A DNA stretch of 64,000 nt, taken from positions 4,159,925-4,223,924 of the forward strand of contig NZ_CP041335.1 of NCBI RefSeq assembly GCF_008033135.1, given 5' to 3'. The first letter of the stretch is position 1; every line of letters starts with the position of its first letter. A program made the position numbers and the translations under genes. This stretch comes from Chitinolyticbacter meiyuanensis (GTDB taxonomy: Bacteria > Pseudomonadota > Gammaproteobacteria > Burkholderiales > Chitinibacteraceae). This document shows, one piece after another, positions 17,137 through 25,345 of this stretch. Under the pieces are notes generated by a model, which did no database searches, was not told the origin of the DNA, and was given only the letters and a program-made list of their open reading frames with translations.

Positions 17137-19137
17137 ATGGACTACCTGCACATGAACGATCTGGCGGTGAACGACCCCAGTGATCGCCTCGTTGGCGACT
17201 TCCAGGCCTACAGCGCCTGGCGCGGCCAGCTGTCACAGTCGGTGTCGCAACTGGCGCGCTGGCTGACCGAGCAGGACCTGGACGACGCCCAGACCCAGTT
17301 ACGCGTGCAGACGCTGCTCGACAAGCTGAAGGACGACAAGCTCAACATCGCCTTCGTCGCCGAGTTCTCGCGCGGCAAGTCCGAGCTCATCAACGCCATC
17401 TTCTTCGCGCACTACGGGCAGCGCGTGCTGCCCTCGTCGGCCGGCCGCACCACCATGTGCCCGACCGAGCTGCTGTACGACGAGAAGCGCCCGCCGGCGA
17501 TCCAGCTGCTGCCGATCGAGACGCGTGCACAGAACGTCACCACCAGCGAATACCGCCGCTACCCCGAGGAATGGCAGACCATCCTCCTCGACCTCGACAA
17601 CGCCGAAGCGATGCTTGCCGCGTTCCGCCAGGTGGGCCAGACCAAGCGCGTGCCGATCGAGGAGGCGCAGAGCTACGGCCTCTACAATGAGGAAGATCCG
17701 GATCAGAAGATGACCGTCGGTGCCGACGGCATGATCGAGATCCCGGCCTGGCGCCATGCGGTGATCAACTTCCCGCACCCGCTCCTGGAGCAGGGCCTCG
17801 TCATTCTCGACACCCCTGGGCTCAACGCCATCGGTACCGAGCCGGAACTGACACTCAACCTGCTGCCCAACGCCCACGCCATCCTGTTCATTCTGGCCGC
17901 CGACACCGGCGTGACCAAGAGCGATATCGACGTGTGGCGCAACCACATTGGCAAGGTGCAGGGTGGCACCAGCGGCCGCCTCGTCGTGCTCAACAAGATC
18001 GACGGGCTGTGGGATGACCTCAAGACCCAGGGCGAAATCGATGCCGAGATCACCAAGCAGGTGACCACCACGGCCCAGTTGCTGGGCGTGCCCGAACGCC
18101 AGGTCTACCCGGTGTCGGCGCAGAAGGCGCTGATCGCCAAGGTACAGAACAACGACGAGCTACTCGAACGCGCGCAGCTGATGAAGCTGGAGACCGCGCT
18201 CTCCAGCGAGCTGCTGCCCGCCAAGCAGGATATCGTGCGCGACAGCACGGTGACCGAGGTCGAGGACATCGTCGGTTCCACCCGCAGCATCCTCGGCACC
18301 CGCCGCTCCGGCCTGACCGAGCAGCTCGATGAACTGACCAAGCTGCGCGGCAAGAACCAGGACGTGGTCGCGCAGATGATGGGCAAGGTGCAGACCGACA
18401 AGAAGCATTTCGAACAAGGCTTGGTGCGCTTCCAGGCGCTGCGCAGCGTGTTCAGCCAGCAGACCAACCAGCTGCTGACCCTGCTCGGCATGGATGCGCT
18501 CAAGGCCGAAATCGCCCGCATTCGCGCCGACATGGAACGCAGTCTGTTCTCGTTCGGCGAGGGGGGCCTGCGCGCCATCATGGATCGCTTCTTCAAGGAC
18601 GTGAACGGCAACATCAGCAAATCCGCCGAACAGGTCGCCGAAATCCAGGCGATGATGGCCGCGATGTACAAGAAGTTCAGCGAGGAACACGGCCTGGGCC
18701 AGGTCACGCCGCCGCCGTTCTCCACGCTGAAGTACCACAAGGAACTGGCGCGGCTGGAAAAATCGTTCCGCGAGCACTTCAACACCATCAGCAACCTGTT
18801 GACCACCAGCCAGGGCCGGTTGACCGCCAAGTTCTTCGAAACGGTGGCAAGCCGCGTGGTCTACGTGTTCGAAGTGGCCAACCGCGACGTCGACAACTGG
18901 CTGAAAGCGGTGATGGCGCCGATGGAAACGCAGGTGCGCGAGCACCAGCTGCAGCTGCGCCGCCGCCTGGAAAGCATCAAGCGCATCCACAAGGCGACCG
19001 ACACGCTGGAAGACCGCATCGAGGAGCTGGAAGACATGGACCGCCAGCTCGGCCAGCAGCTGGAAGAGCTGGAATCGCGACTGCGCCAGGTGTATGCCTC
19101 GCTCAACGCCCAGATCGGTCAGCGCGCCGCCGCCTGA
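17137..19137 (+). CDS. Bacterial dynamin-like GTPase
   Basis: 666 residues; ATG 17137 follows GGGGAG at a good spacing. The GTPase domain (about 55-330) has a P-loop AEFSRGKSELINAIF, switch Thr in SSAGRTTMCPTE, G3 DTPGLN near 230 and G4 NKIDG near 288. The C-terminal half (330-665) is helical with coiled-coil stretches (RSGLTEQLDELTKLRGK, ending in LEDRIEELEDMDRQLGQQL), the stalk-like plan of dynamins. No transmembrane segment; a membrane-touching paddle could lie near 480-560. Bacterial dynamins reshape or protect membranes, some acting in phage defence or stress. It stands alone between mutM and the convergent cfa gene. The first glycine of the P-loop is replaced by Ala, so it reads AxxxxGKS. 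Confidence 0.8.
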   Translation: MDYLHMNDLAVNDPSDRLVGDFQAYSAWRGQLSQSVSQLARWLTEQDLDDAQTQLRVQTLLDKLKDDKLNIAFVAEFSRGKSELINAIFFAHYGQRVLPSSAGRTTMCPTELLYDEKRPPAIQLLPIETRAQNVTTSEYRRYPEEWQTILLDLDNAEAMLAAFRQVGQTKRVPIEEAQSYGLYNEEDPDQKMTVGADGMIEIPAWRHAVINFPHPLLEQGLVILDTPGLNAIGTEPELTLNLLPNAHAILFILAADTGVTKSDIDVWRNHIGKVQGGTSGRLVVLNKIDGLWDDLKTQGEIDAEITKQVTTTAQLLGVPERQVYPVSAQKALIAKVQNNDELLERAQLMKLETALSSELLPAKQDIVRDSTVTEVEDIVGSTRSILGTRRSGLTEQLDELTKLRGKNQDVVAQMMGKVQTDKKHFEQGLVRFQALRSVFSQQTNQLLTLLGMDALKAEIARIRADMERSLFSFGEGGLRAIMDRFFKDVNGNISKSAEQVAEIQAMMAAMYKKFSEEHGLGQVTPPPFSTLKYHKELARLEKSFREHFNTISNLLTTSQGRLTAKFFETVASRVVYVFEVANRDVDNWLKAVMAPMETQVREHQLQLRRRLESIKRIHKATDTLEDRIEELEDMDRQLGQQLEELESRLRQVYASLNAQIGQRAAA

Positions 19138-19156
19138 CGACCGCACCTTGGACAAG

Positions 19157-19183
19157 AACGCCGCCCACCGGGGCGGCGTTTTT
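19157..19183. terminator. Bidirectional terminator between dynamin gene and cfa
   Basis: AACGCCGCCC, loop ACCG, GGGCGGCGTTTTT. A 10-bp GC-rich stem with a T-run to the right; the last T overlaps the cfa stop codon. Confidence 0.88.
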
Positions 19184-20412
19184 CATGGCGGGTACATATA
19201 GTCGCGCGTCAGCGGCAGCGGGTACTGGTCCAGCCGGCCCGGTTTGCACACCAGGATCTGGTGCAGGGCCACCCAGTTGTGCTCGAAGGCATAAGCGCAA
19301 CCGGCCAGGTAGGCGCGCCAGATACGGAAGCGCCGCTCGCCGGCGATCGTGAGCAGGCGCTGCGCTTGGTGCTCGAAGCGCCCGCTCCATTCGCGTAGCG
19401 TCAGCGCGTAGTGCAGGCGCAGGTTTTCGATGTCGGTGGCTTCGAGCCCCGCATTGGAAATGGCCTCGAGCACGAAACCAATGTGCGGCAGCTCGCCATT
19501 GGGGAATACGTAGTGGTCGATGAAATCCCCGCCACCGAAGGGCGTGGCGCCAGGGTCGGGATCGGTACTGGTGATCCCGTGGTTCATCGCCACACCGTCA
19601 TCCGCCAATAGCTCGCCGATCCGCACGAAATAGTCTGGCAGGTTGGCTAGACCCACGTGCTCGAACATGCCGACGCTGGTCACGCGATCGTAGCGTTCGG
19701 CCACATCGCGATAATCCTGCAGGCGGATCTCGATACGATCGGACAAACCGGCTGCGCGCACCCGCTCGCTGGCAAGCTCGAACTGCCGATGCGACAGCGT
19801 GACACCGACACAGCGCGCCCCAAAAGCACTGGCGGCACGCAGCACCAGCGCTCCCCAGCCGCAGCCCACATCGAGCAGGCGCTGGCCGGGCTGTAGCCGG
19901 ATCTTGCGCAGGATGTGGTCGATCTTCTGCTGCTGCGCCTGCGCCAAACTGTCCTGCGCTGAGCGGAAATAAGCGCAGGAATAGACCATGTCCTCGTCCA
20001 GCCACAACCGGTAGAACTCGTTGGACACGTCGTAATGCTGCTGGATCGATGCCGCATCGAGCTGCCGGCTATGCGCACGTCGCTGCGTGCGGGAGGGAAG
20101 CGACTGCCCGTCGTGGGCAGCCAATCGCGCCACCTGCTGGATCACCTCGAGGATGGGACCCTCGATATCCAGCAGCCCTTCCACATAGGCAGCTCCCAGC
20201 GTGCTGAGCGACGGCTGCAGCAAGTGCGGCAACGCACGCGGCGAGGTCAGCCTCAGCACAACACGGGGCGCAGCACCGAGCGCGAAGCGGCGGCCGTTCC
20301 ACAGCACCAGCGCGATGGCAAGGTCGTCCATCCCAGCCCAGCGCGCCAGCCAGCGTTCAATGCGATGCTCGACCATGCGCGCGGGCAGGATGGCGGCGAA
20401 CTGGCTCAGCAT
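19183..20412 (-). CDS. cfa: Cyclopropane-fatty-acyl-phospholipid synthase
   Basis: 409 residues from ATG 20412. It transfers a methylene from S-adenosylmethionine to unsaturated acyl chains of membrane lipids, usually in stationary phase or acid stress. Motifs: HYDVSNEFYRLWLDEDMVYSC (substrate/bicarbonate site), the SAM-binding LDVGCGWGALVL near 198, VTLSHRQFELA, TSVGMFEHVG, and the C-terminal AYLAGCAYAFEHNW. Size is normal. It makes SAH as product, thematically linked to ahcY but not adjacent. Divergent from ada with a 208-base spacer. Confidence 0.93.
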   Translation of the reverse strand: MLSQFAAILPARMVEHRIERWLARWAGMDDLAIALVLWNGRRFALGAAPRVVLRLTSPRALPHLLQPSLSTLGAAYVEGLLDIEGPILEVIQQVARLAAHDGQSLPSRTQRRAHSRQLDAASIQQHYDVSNEFYRLWLDEDMVYSCAYFRSAQDSLAQAQQQKIDHILRKIRLQPGQRLLDVGCGWGALVLRAASAFGARCVGVTLSHRQFELASERVRAAGLSDRIEIRLQDYRDVAERYDRVTSVGMFEHVGLANLPDYFVRIGELLADDGVAMNHGITSTDPDPGATPFGGGDFIDHYVFPNGELPHIGFVLEAISNAGLEATDIENLRLHYALTLREWSGRFEHQAQRLLTIAGERRFRIWRAYLAGCAYAFEHNWVALHQILVCKPGRLDQYPLPLTRDYMYPP

Positions 20413-20581
20413 GCGCACTCCTCCGGCGGATCGCAGCCATTCTAGGCCGCCGCACCCAAGCCTTGCCGCAAGCGCCTGCCATCGCCGGTCCGGATGATCC
20501 GACCGAAGGCAGGCCGGCACGCTGCAGACATTGCGGCCTGCATTGCCGCGCAAGGAACGGGAAGCCGCCGGTTGCCGCGCG

Positions 20582-20594
20582 GCGCATCATGCGC
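20582..20594 (+). promoter_or_regulatory. Palindrome upstream of ada (possible operator)
   Basis: GCGCATCATGCGC is a perfect 13-base palindrome centred on C, placed 26 bases before the chosen ada start at 20621. Ada of E. coli autoregulates through boxes containing GCGCA/GCAA-like sequences, so an operator role is plausible but unproven; if translation began at ATG 20597 it would overlap the ribosome binding region. Confidence 0.35.
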
Positions 20595-20620
20595 TCATGA
20601 TGTTTGCCATGGACGATGCC

Positions 20621-21688
20621 ATGAACGCGCCAGCCCAACCCTTCTCCCCCGCCACCGAAACCGATCCACGCTGGCAGGCCGTCATCACGCGTGATGGCAG
20701 CAGCGACGGCCAGTTCGTCTATGCGGTGCGCAGCACCGGCGTTTACTGCCGACCCTCGTGCAAGGCCCGCACACCACGACCTGAGAACGTGCGCTTCTTC
20801 GCCGATGCCACTGCGGCCGAAGCGGCCGGATTTCGCGCCTGCAAGCGTTGCCGGCCGAGTGATGCCCAGCCGCGCCACGCCGAAGCGGTAACCGCGGCCT
20901 GCCGGCTGATCGAAACCGCCGAGACGCCACCGTCGCTCGCCGAACTGGCCCGGACCGTCGGCCTGAGCCCGCATCACCTGCACCGCGTGTTCAAGGCGGT
21001 GACCGGCGTCACCCCGCGCGACTACGCCGCCGCGCTGCGTGCCGAGCGGGTACGGGCACGGCTGGCCGCCGGTGCTGCAGTGACCGACGCGGTATTCGAT
21101 GCCGGCTACAACGCGGGCAGCCGCTTCTACGAGGAAGCGGGCGCCGTGCTCGGCATGCAGCCGGCCGCGTACCGGCGCGGCGGCGCCGGCGTCACCATCC
21201 GTTTCGCGGTGGCGCAATGTTCGCTCGGTGCGCTACTGGTGGCACAGAGCGCGCGCGGCCTGTGCGCGATCTCGCTGGGCGACGACGCGGCCGCCCTGGT
21301 GCGCGAATTGCAGGATCGCTTCCCGCAAGCGGAACTGGTCGGCGGCGATGCGGCTTTCGAACAGGTGGTGGCCCGCGTGGTCGGCTTCGTCGAGGCCCCG
21401 CAGCTGGGTCTGGCGCTGCCGCTGGACATCCGCGGCACCGCGTTCCAGCAGCGCGTCTGGCAGGCTCTGCGCGAGATCCCGCCGGGCGAGACCGCCAGCT
21501 ACCGCGAGATTGCCGAGCGCATCGGTGCCCCGCGCGCAGTGCGCGCGGTCGCTGGCGCCTGCGCCGCAAACACGCTGGCGGTGGCCATCCCTTGCCATCG
21601 CGTGGTCCGGCTCAACGGCGATCTTTCCGGCTATCGCTGGGGGGTGGCGCGCAAGCGCGCACTGCTCGAGCGTGAAGGCGCGGCATGA
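20621..21688 (+). CDS. ada: Bifunctional Ada: methylphosphotriester sensor, AraC activator and O6-methylguanine methyltransferase
   Basis: 355 residues from ATG 20621, chosen because DPRW then falls near residue 15 as in E. coli; in-frame ATGs at 20597, 20600 and 20609 are alternatives. Domain order: zinc-thiol domain with C43, C47, C74, C77 (YCRPSC, CKRC), AraC-type HTH (LAELARTVGLSPHHLHRVFK), then the O6-alkylguanine transferase with the active-site IPCHRVV and the LDIRGTAFQQRVWQAL block. All metal and acceptor cysteines are kept. It repairs alkylated DNA and, once methylated, activates its own operon. The stop overlaps alkB (ATGA). Confidence 0.95.
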   Translation: MNAPAQPFSPATETDPRWQAVITRDGSSDGQFVYAVRSTGVYCRPSCKARTPRPENVRFFADATAAEAAGFRACKRCRPSDAQPRHAEAVTAACRLIETAETPPSLAELARTVGLSPHHLHRVFKAVTGVTPRDYAAALRAERVRARLAAGAAVTDAVFDAGYNAGSRFYEEAGAVLGMQPAAYRRGGAGVTIRFAVAQCSLGALLVAQSARGLCAISLGDDAAALVRELQDRFPQAELVGGDAAFEQVVARVVGFVEAPQLGLALPLDIRGTAFQQRVWQALREIPPGETASYREIAERIGAPRAVRAVAGACAANTLAVAIPCHRVVRLNGDLSGYRWGVARKRALLEREGAA

Positions 21689-22332
21689 CCGGCGATCTGT
21701 TCGCTGATTCCCCACCCGACTGGCGCGAGCCATTGGCGCCCGGCGCAGTGGTGTTGCGCGGCTACGCGCTCGCCGCCGCGCCCGTCTTGCTCGCCACCAT
21801 CGCCGCCGTGCAGCGCCAGGCACCGGCGCGGCGTATGGAAACGCCAGGGGGCTACACCATGTCGGTTGCCACCAGCAGCTGCGGCGCGCTGGGCTGGGTG
21901 ACCGATCGCAGCGGCTATCGCTACAGCGCCATCGATCCGGACAGCGGTACCCCGTGGCCACCGTTGCCTGCGACCATCCTCGACTTGGGCATCGCCGCCG
22001 CGCGCGAGGCCGGCTATCCCGGTTTCGCGCCCGATGCGTGCCTGATCAACCAGTACGAGCCGGGCGCCCGCATGGGCCTGCACCAGGATCGCAACGAGCG
22101 CGACTTCACCGCCCCCATTGTCTCGATCTCGCTGGGCCTGCCCGCCACCTTCCTGTTCGGCGGCCCGCGCCGCGCCGATCCCGCACGCCGGCTTCCGTTG
22201 GCCCATGGCGATGTCGTGGTGTGGGGCGGCCCCTCCCGCCTGTTCTTCCACGGCATCGCGCCACTGCGGCCCGGCCTGCACCCGGCCACCGGCGCCCTGC
22301 GTTACAACATCACGCTGCGCCGCGCCGGCTAA
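21685..22332 (+). CDS. alkB: Alpha-ketoglutarate-dependent DNA dealkylase AlkB
   Basis: 215 residues. It removes 1-methyladenine and 3-methylcytosine oxidatively using Fe(II) and 2-oxoglutarate. The iron ligands are in GLHQDRNERDF (HxD, near 131) and FFHGIAPL (near 187); the 2-oxoglutarate arginines are in RYNITLRR near the C-terminus. The substrate-lid and YRYSAIDPDSG regions are also present. It overlaps ada by four bases, the same partnership as E. coli ada-alkB, so both should respond to methylation damage through Ada. Confidence 0.95.
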   Translation: MTGDLFADSPPDWREPLAPGAVVLRGYALAAAPVLLATIAAVQRQAPARRMETPGGYTMSVATSSCGALGWVTDRSGYRYSAIDPDSGTPWPPLPATILDLGIAAAREAGYPGFAPDACLINQYEPGARMGLHQDRNERDFTAPIVSISLGLPATFLFGGPRRADPARRLPLAHGDVVVWGGPSRLFFHGIAPLRPGLHPATGALRYNITLRRAG

Positions 22333-22460
22333 TCACACCGGCCCTTGCGGCTAAATTTTTGTTCATCCGGCGTTGAGCTCGCTGCAAGGCGGGCAGGCAC
22401 AGAATGCCTCTCACCGACACACACGAAGTCGGCACCCCAACACCGCAAAGGATGACCAAG

Positions 22461-22634
22461 ATGAACCTCGCAACCAAGCTCGCTGCCGCCACCGTGATCG
22501 CCACCCTGGGCCTGACCGCCTTCGCCGCCGATCCAACCCCGGCTCCGACACCTGCCAAGCAAGCGCCGGCCAAGCACAAGGCCGACAAGGCCAAGGCCGA
22601 GAAGACAGACGCCAAGGCCGAAGCCAAGAAGTAA
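22461..22634 (+). CDS. Small secreted Ala/Lys-rich protein, Asr-like (copy 1)
   Basis: 57 residues from ATG 22461, with AAAGGA eight bases upstream; ATG 22452 is possible but sits on that site. A signal peptide (NLATKLAAATVIATLGLTAFAAD) precedes a short low-complexity tail of Pro, Ala, Lys and Glu. The composition and plan resemble the acid-shock protein Asr, a small basic periplasmic protein, but the match is compositional and I cannot prove homology. It is paralogous to the gene at 22722: 15 of the first 22 residues coincide. An OmpR-type two-component pair follows. Confidence 0.6.
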   Translation: MNLATKLAAATVIATLGLTAFAADPTPAPTPAKQAPAKHKADKAKAEKTDAKAEAKK

Positions 22635-22673
22635 GCCCGGAACCGGCGCAGCGCCCCTTCCCCTGTTCCGGGC
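22635..22673 (+). other. Hairpin between the Asr-like paralogues
   Basis: GCCCGGAAC (22635-22643) pairs perfectly with GTTCCGGGC (22665-22673) around a 21-base loop. It begins right after the first stop codon. No T-run follows, so it may protect the 3' end of the first message rather than terminate it. Confidence 0.45.
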
Positions 22674-22721
22674 GAGGCGCCGATCCACCGCCTCCTCGCT
22701 CCACTTCCCAAGGACATTGCC

Positions 22722-22913
22722 ATGCACATCGCTTCCAAGTTCGCCGCCGCCGCCGTGATCGCCACCCTGGGCCTCTCCGCCTTCGCCGCCGACCCGGCCC
22801 CCGCTGCCGCGCCTGCTCAGCCCAAGCACGCCGAGAAGCACCACGCCAAGCACAAGTCCACCCACAACAAGGCCCAGGCAGAAAAGACCGAAGCCAAGAC
22901 CGAGGCCAAGTAA
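22722..22913 (+). CDS. Small secreted His/Lys/Ala-rich protein, Asr-like (copy 2)
   Basis: 63 residues. Signal peptide (MHIASKFAAAAVIATLGLSAFAAD) then a tail rich in Ala, Lys and His (KHAEKHHAKHKSTHNKAQ) ending KTEAKTEAK. The histidine content gives it buffering or metal-binding potential, as proposed for Asr-like proteins; this is inference. CAAGGA lies upstream at a suitable spacing. It arose by tandem duplication with the preceding gene. Confidence 0.6.
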   Translation: MHIASKFAAAAVIATLGLSAFAADPAPAAAPAQPKHAEKHHAKHKSTHNKAQAEKTEAKTEAK

Positions 22914-23138
22914 ACCGGCTTCAACCGGGCCCGGGGTGGCGACGCTTCCCCCCTGTGTGCGTTGCGTGCCGGTCCCTCCATCCCAGGCACTGCACCCCGG
23001 CCCGGCCATATCGCGGCACGCAGTGCGCGGCTTCCCCTGGGTCGCGCCCTGCCTGCCGTTTTTTTTTTAGTGCCATCGCACGTTGTCAGCCGGCCAAGCG
23101 CGGGCAACAATTGCATCATCACCACCGCGAGGCCCCCC

Positions 23139-23819
23139 GTGCGCATACTCGTCGTCGAAGACCAAGCAGCCCAGGCCGAATACACGCAGAAGGCGCTGCG
23201 CGAGGGCGGCCACGCCGTGGATCTGGCGCGCGATGGCAAGGAAGGCCTGTTCCTCGCCACTACCGAGCAATACGACGCCATCGTGCTCGATCGCATGCTG
23301 CCCGCGGTCGACGGGCTCACGCTGCTGCGCACGCTGCGCGCATCGCAGATCACCACGCCGGTGCTGTTGCTGTCGGCGCTCGCCGAATCAGACGACCGCG
23401 TCGAAGGGCTACGTGCCGGCAGCGACGATTACCTGACCAAGCCGTTTTCCACCGCCGAGCTGCTGGCGCGGCTCGACGCAATCACCCGCCGTGCCCAACC
23501 CGGCCCTGCGGCGCAGACGCAATGGCTGCAGGTGGGTGACCTGCAGCTCGACCGGCTGGCCCGGCGCGCACGGCGCGGCAGCGTCGGCATCGAGCTGCAG
23601 CCGCGCGAGTACCAGCTGCTGGAATTCCTGATGCGCCACGCCGGCCAGGTGGTCACCCGCACCATGCTGCTCGAAGGCGTGTGGGACTATCACTTCGATC
23701 CGGGCACCAATGTGATCGACGTGCACATCAGCAAGCTGCGCGCCAAGATCGACGGACCGGACCTGCCGCCGCTGCTGCACACGGTGCGCGGCGCCGGCTA
23801 CCGCCTGGGTGAGGCGTGA
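23139..23819 (+). CDS. OmpR/PhoB-family response regulator
   Basis: 226 residues from GTG 23139. The receiver domain (1-118) has the acidic pocket VVEDQ, phosphoacceptor Asp in IVLDRMLP (about 51), Ser/Thr LLSAL and Lys in YLTKPF. The C-terminal winged helix (about 130-226) shows PREYQLLEFLMRHAGQVVTRTMLLEGVWDY and VDVHISKLRAKI with RGAGYRL, typical of OmpR-class DNA binding. Its stop overlaps the GTG start of the sensor kinase. Family members of this sort often sense metals or envelope stress; the stimulus here is not evident. A T-run (about 23060-23069) lies upstream. Confidence 0.9.
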   Translation: MRILVVEDQAAQAEYTQKALREGGHAVDLARDGKEGLFLATTEQYDAIVLDRMLPAVDGLTLLRTLRASQITTPVLLLSALAESDDRVEGLRAGSDDYLTKPFSTAELLARLDAITRRAQPGPAAQTQWLQVGDLQLDRLARRARRGSVGIELQPREYQLLEFLMRHAGQVVTRTMLLEGVWDYHFDPGTNVIDVHISKLRAKIDGPDLPPLLHTVRGAGYRLGEA

Positions 23820-25198
23820 AGCCGCTGACGCCGTTGTGGCGCCGCTGGCGCCGTTTTGCCAGCAGCCCGTTCAACCGCTTCGTCCTGATCCTGCCGCTGT
23901 TCATGCTGGCCGCCACCGGCGGCTTCGTGCTGCTCACCTACCACGAATCGCAGCGCGCGCTGCTCGGCGAATTCCGCGCCGCGCTGCGGGAGGAAGTCGG
24001 CAACCTCGAACTGGTGTACCGCCAGGAGGGCCTTGAACCGCTGCGCGAGGAGATCGCCCAGCGTTCGGGGCGCAGCGATGCGCTCTACCTGCTGACCGAG
24101 CCCGACGGCAAGCCGCTGGCCGGCAACCTGAAGCGCTGGCCCGAGGGCGTGCCGCTGGTGGACGCACACGGCGTCGCCTTCCTCGATCCGCAGGACGGCA
24201 GCACCGTCGCCGCCGAAGTGTTCCTGCTCTATGGCGACTATCGCTTGCTGGTAGGGCGCCGGGCGATCTACGAACAGGTCGGCGCCCACCTGCTGCGCAA
24301 CTATCTGGCGCTGTCGGTCATCGTGCTGCTGGCCTCGCTGGTATGCGGCTGGATCTTCACCACGCTGCTGCGGCGGCGGCTCGGCGCCATCACCCACACC
24401 GCGCGCGCGATCCGCGGCGAAGCGCGCCACACCCGCATCCCCATGGGCAAGAGCGGCGACGAGATCGACGCGCTGATTGCCGAGCTCAACGCCATGCTGG
24501 ACCAGCAGGACAAGCTGCTCGACTACGCCCGCCAATCGTCGTTCGCCATCGCCCACGACCTGCGTCACCCGCTGTCCAACCTGCGCAACGGCCTGTCCGA
24601 GCTCGGTTCCGCGCTCAAGGGCAGTGAGCTGGTCGAGCAGGTCGATACCCTGACCGGCGACGTCGATCGCATCCTGGCGGTGTTTTCGGCGCTGCTGCGG
24701 CTGGGCCGGCTGGAATCGGGCGCACGCCAGCTGCAGCGCCAGCCCTGGCCGCTCGACGAGCTGGCCGACGACGTCGCCTCGCTCTATCAACCCGTGGCCG
24801 AGGATGCGGGGCGCACGCTGCGCCTCGTCACCACGCCTTGCGTGGTCGAGGTGGATCGCGAACTGCTGGGGCAGGCGCTGGCCAATCTGGTGGAGAACGC
24901 CTTGCGCTATGGCGAGGGCGCAGTCGAGGTCGGGGTGCGCGCCGACGCCCAGCACGCCGAGCTGACGGTGCGCGACCATGGCCCCGGCCTCAGCGTGGTG
25001 GAGCAGGCCCGCGTCACCGAGCCCTTCGTGCGGCTGGAATCGAGCCGCCACACGCCCGGCAGCGGCCTAGGCCTGACGCTGGTGAAGGCAATCGCCGAAG
25101 CACATGGCGGCGAGCTGCTGCTGACGGCCGCCCGGCCCGGCCTGGCGGTCACCATCCGCTTGCCACGTACTGCTGCCGGTTCGGAGCGGATCGACTAA
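23816..25198 (+). CDS. Sensor histidine kinase, OmpR-type partner
   Basis: 460 residues; GTG start overlaps the regulator's TGA. Two membrane helices (about 22-42 and 163-185) bracket a periplasmic domain of about 120 residues, followed by HAMP (RRRLGAITHTARAIRGEARH), a HisKA box with phospho-His in IAHDLRHPLSNLRN, and the HATPase N (LANLVENALRYGEGAV), G1 (VRDHGPGL), F and G2 (TPGSGLGLTLVKAIAEAHGG) boxes. The H-box reads HDLRHPL rather than the usual HELRTPL, a known variant. Likely phosphorylates the upstream regulator. Confidence 0.92.
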   Translation: MKPLTPLWRRWRRFASSPFNRFVLILPLFMLAATGGFVLLTYHESQRALLGEFRAALREEVGNLELVYRQEGLEPLREEIAQRSGRSDALYLLTEPDGKPLAGNLKRWPEGVPLVDAHGVAFLDPQDGSTVAAEVFLLYGDYRLLVGRRAIYEQVGAHLLRNYLALSVIVLLASLVCGWIFTTLLRRRLGAITHTARAIRGEARHTRIPMGKSGDEIDALIAELNAMLDQQDKLLDYARQSSFAIAHDLRHPLSNLRNGLSELGSALKGSELVEQVDTLTGDVDRILAVFSALLRLGRLESGARQLQRQPWPLDELADDVASLYQPVAEDAGRTLRLVTTPCVVEVDRELLGQALANLVENALRYGEGAVEVGVRADAQHAELTVRDHGPGLSVVEQARVTEPFVRLESSRHTPGSGLGLTLVKAIAEAHGGELLLTAARPGLAVTIRLPRTAAGSERID

Positions 25199-25200
25199 CG

Positions 25201-25345
25201 GCGAAGGTATGCGGAGTCCGGCCGCCGAGCCGCGCATCTGCGGGAATCTGACTGTTTAGTCGCGCACTCGCGCGGACGCGATTGGTTAGCAGCGTACCCG
25301 CGCGGAAGCCGATTGCTTAGCCGCGCACCCGCGCGGCAATGGCAG
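25201..25345. repeat. Tandem repeat of about 31 bp that includes the ribE 3' end
   Basis: Units of the form GATTG-TTAGC-GCG-ACCCGCGCGG recur with TTAG at 25256, 25286 and 25317 (spacing 30 and 31), and a more degenerate copy near 25225. The last copy is the C-terminal coding end and stop codon of ribE, so the stop region has been duplicated downstream about three times. Confidence 0.7.

Noticed and set aside
25201..25345. CRISPR-like array
   Set aside because: Units are contiguous tandem repeats without unique spacers and include coding sequence of ribE.
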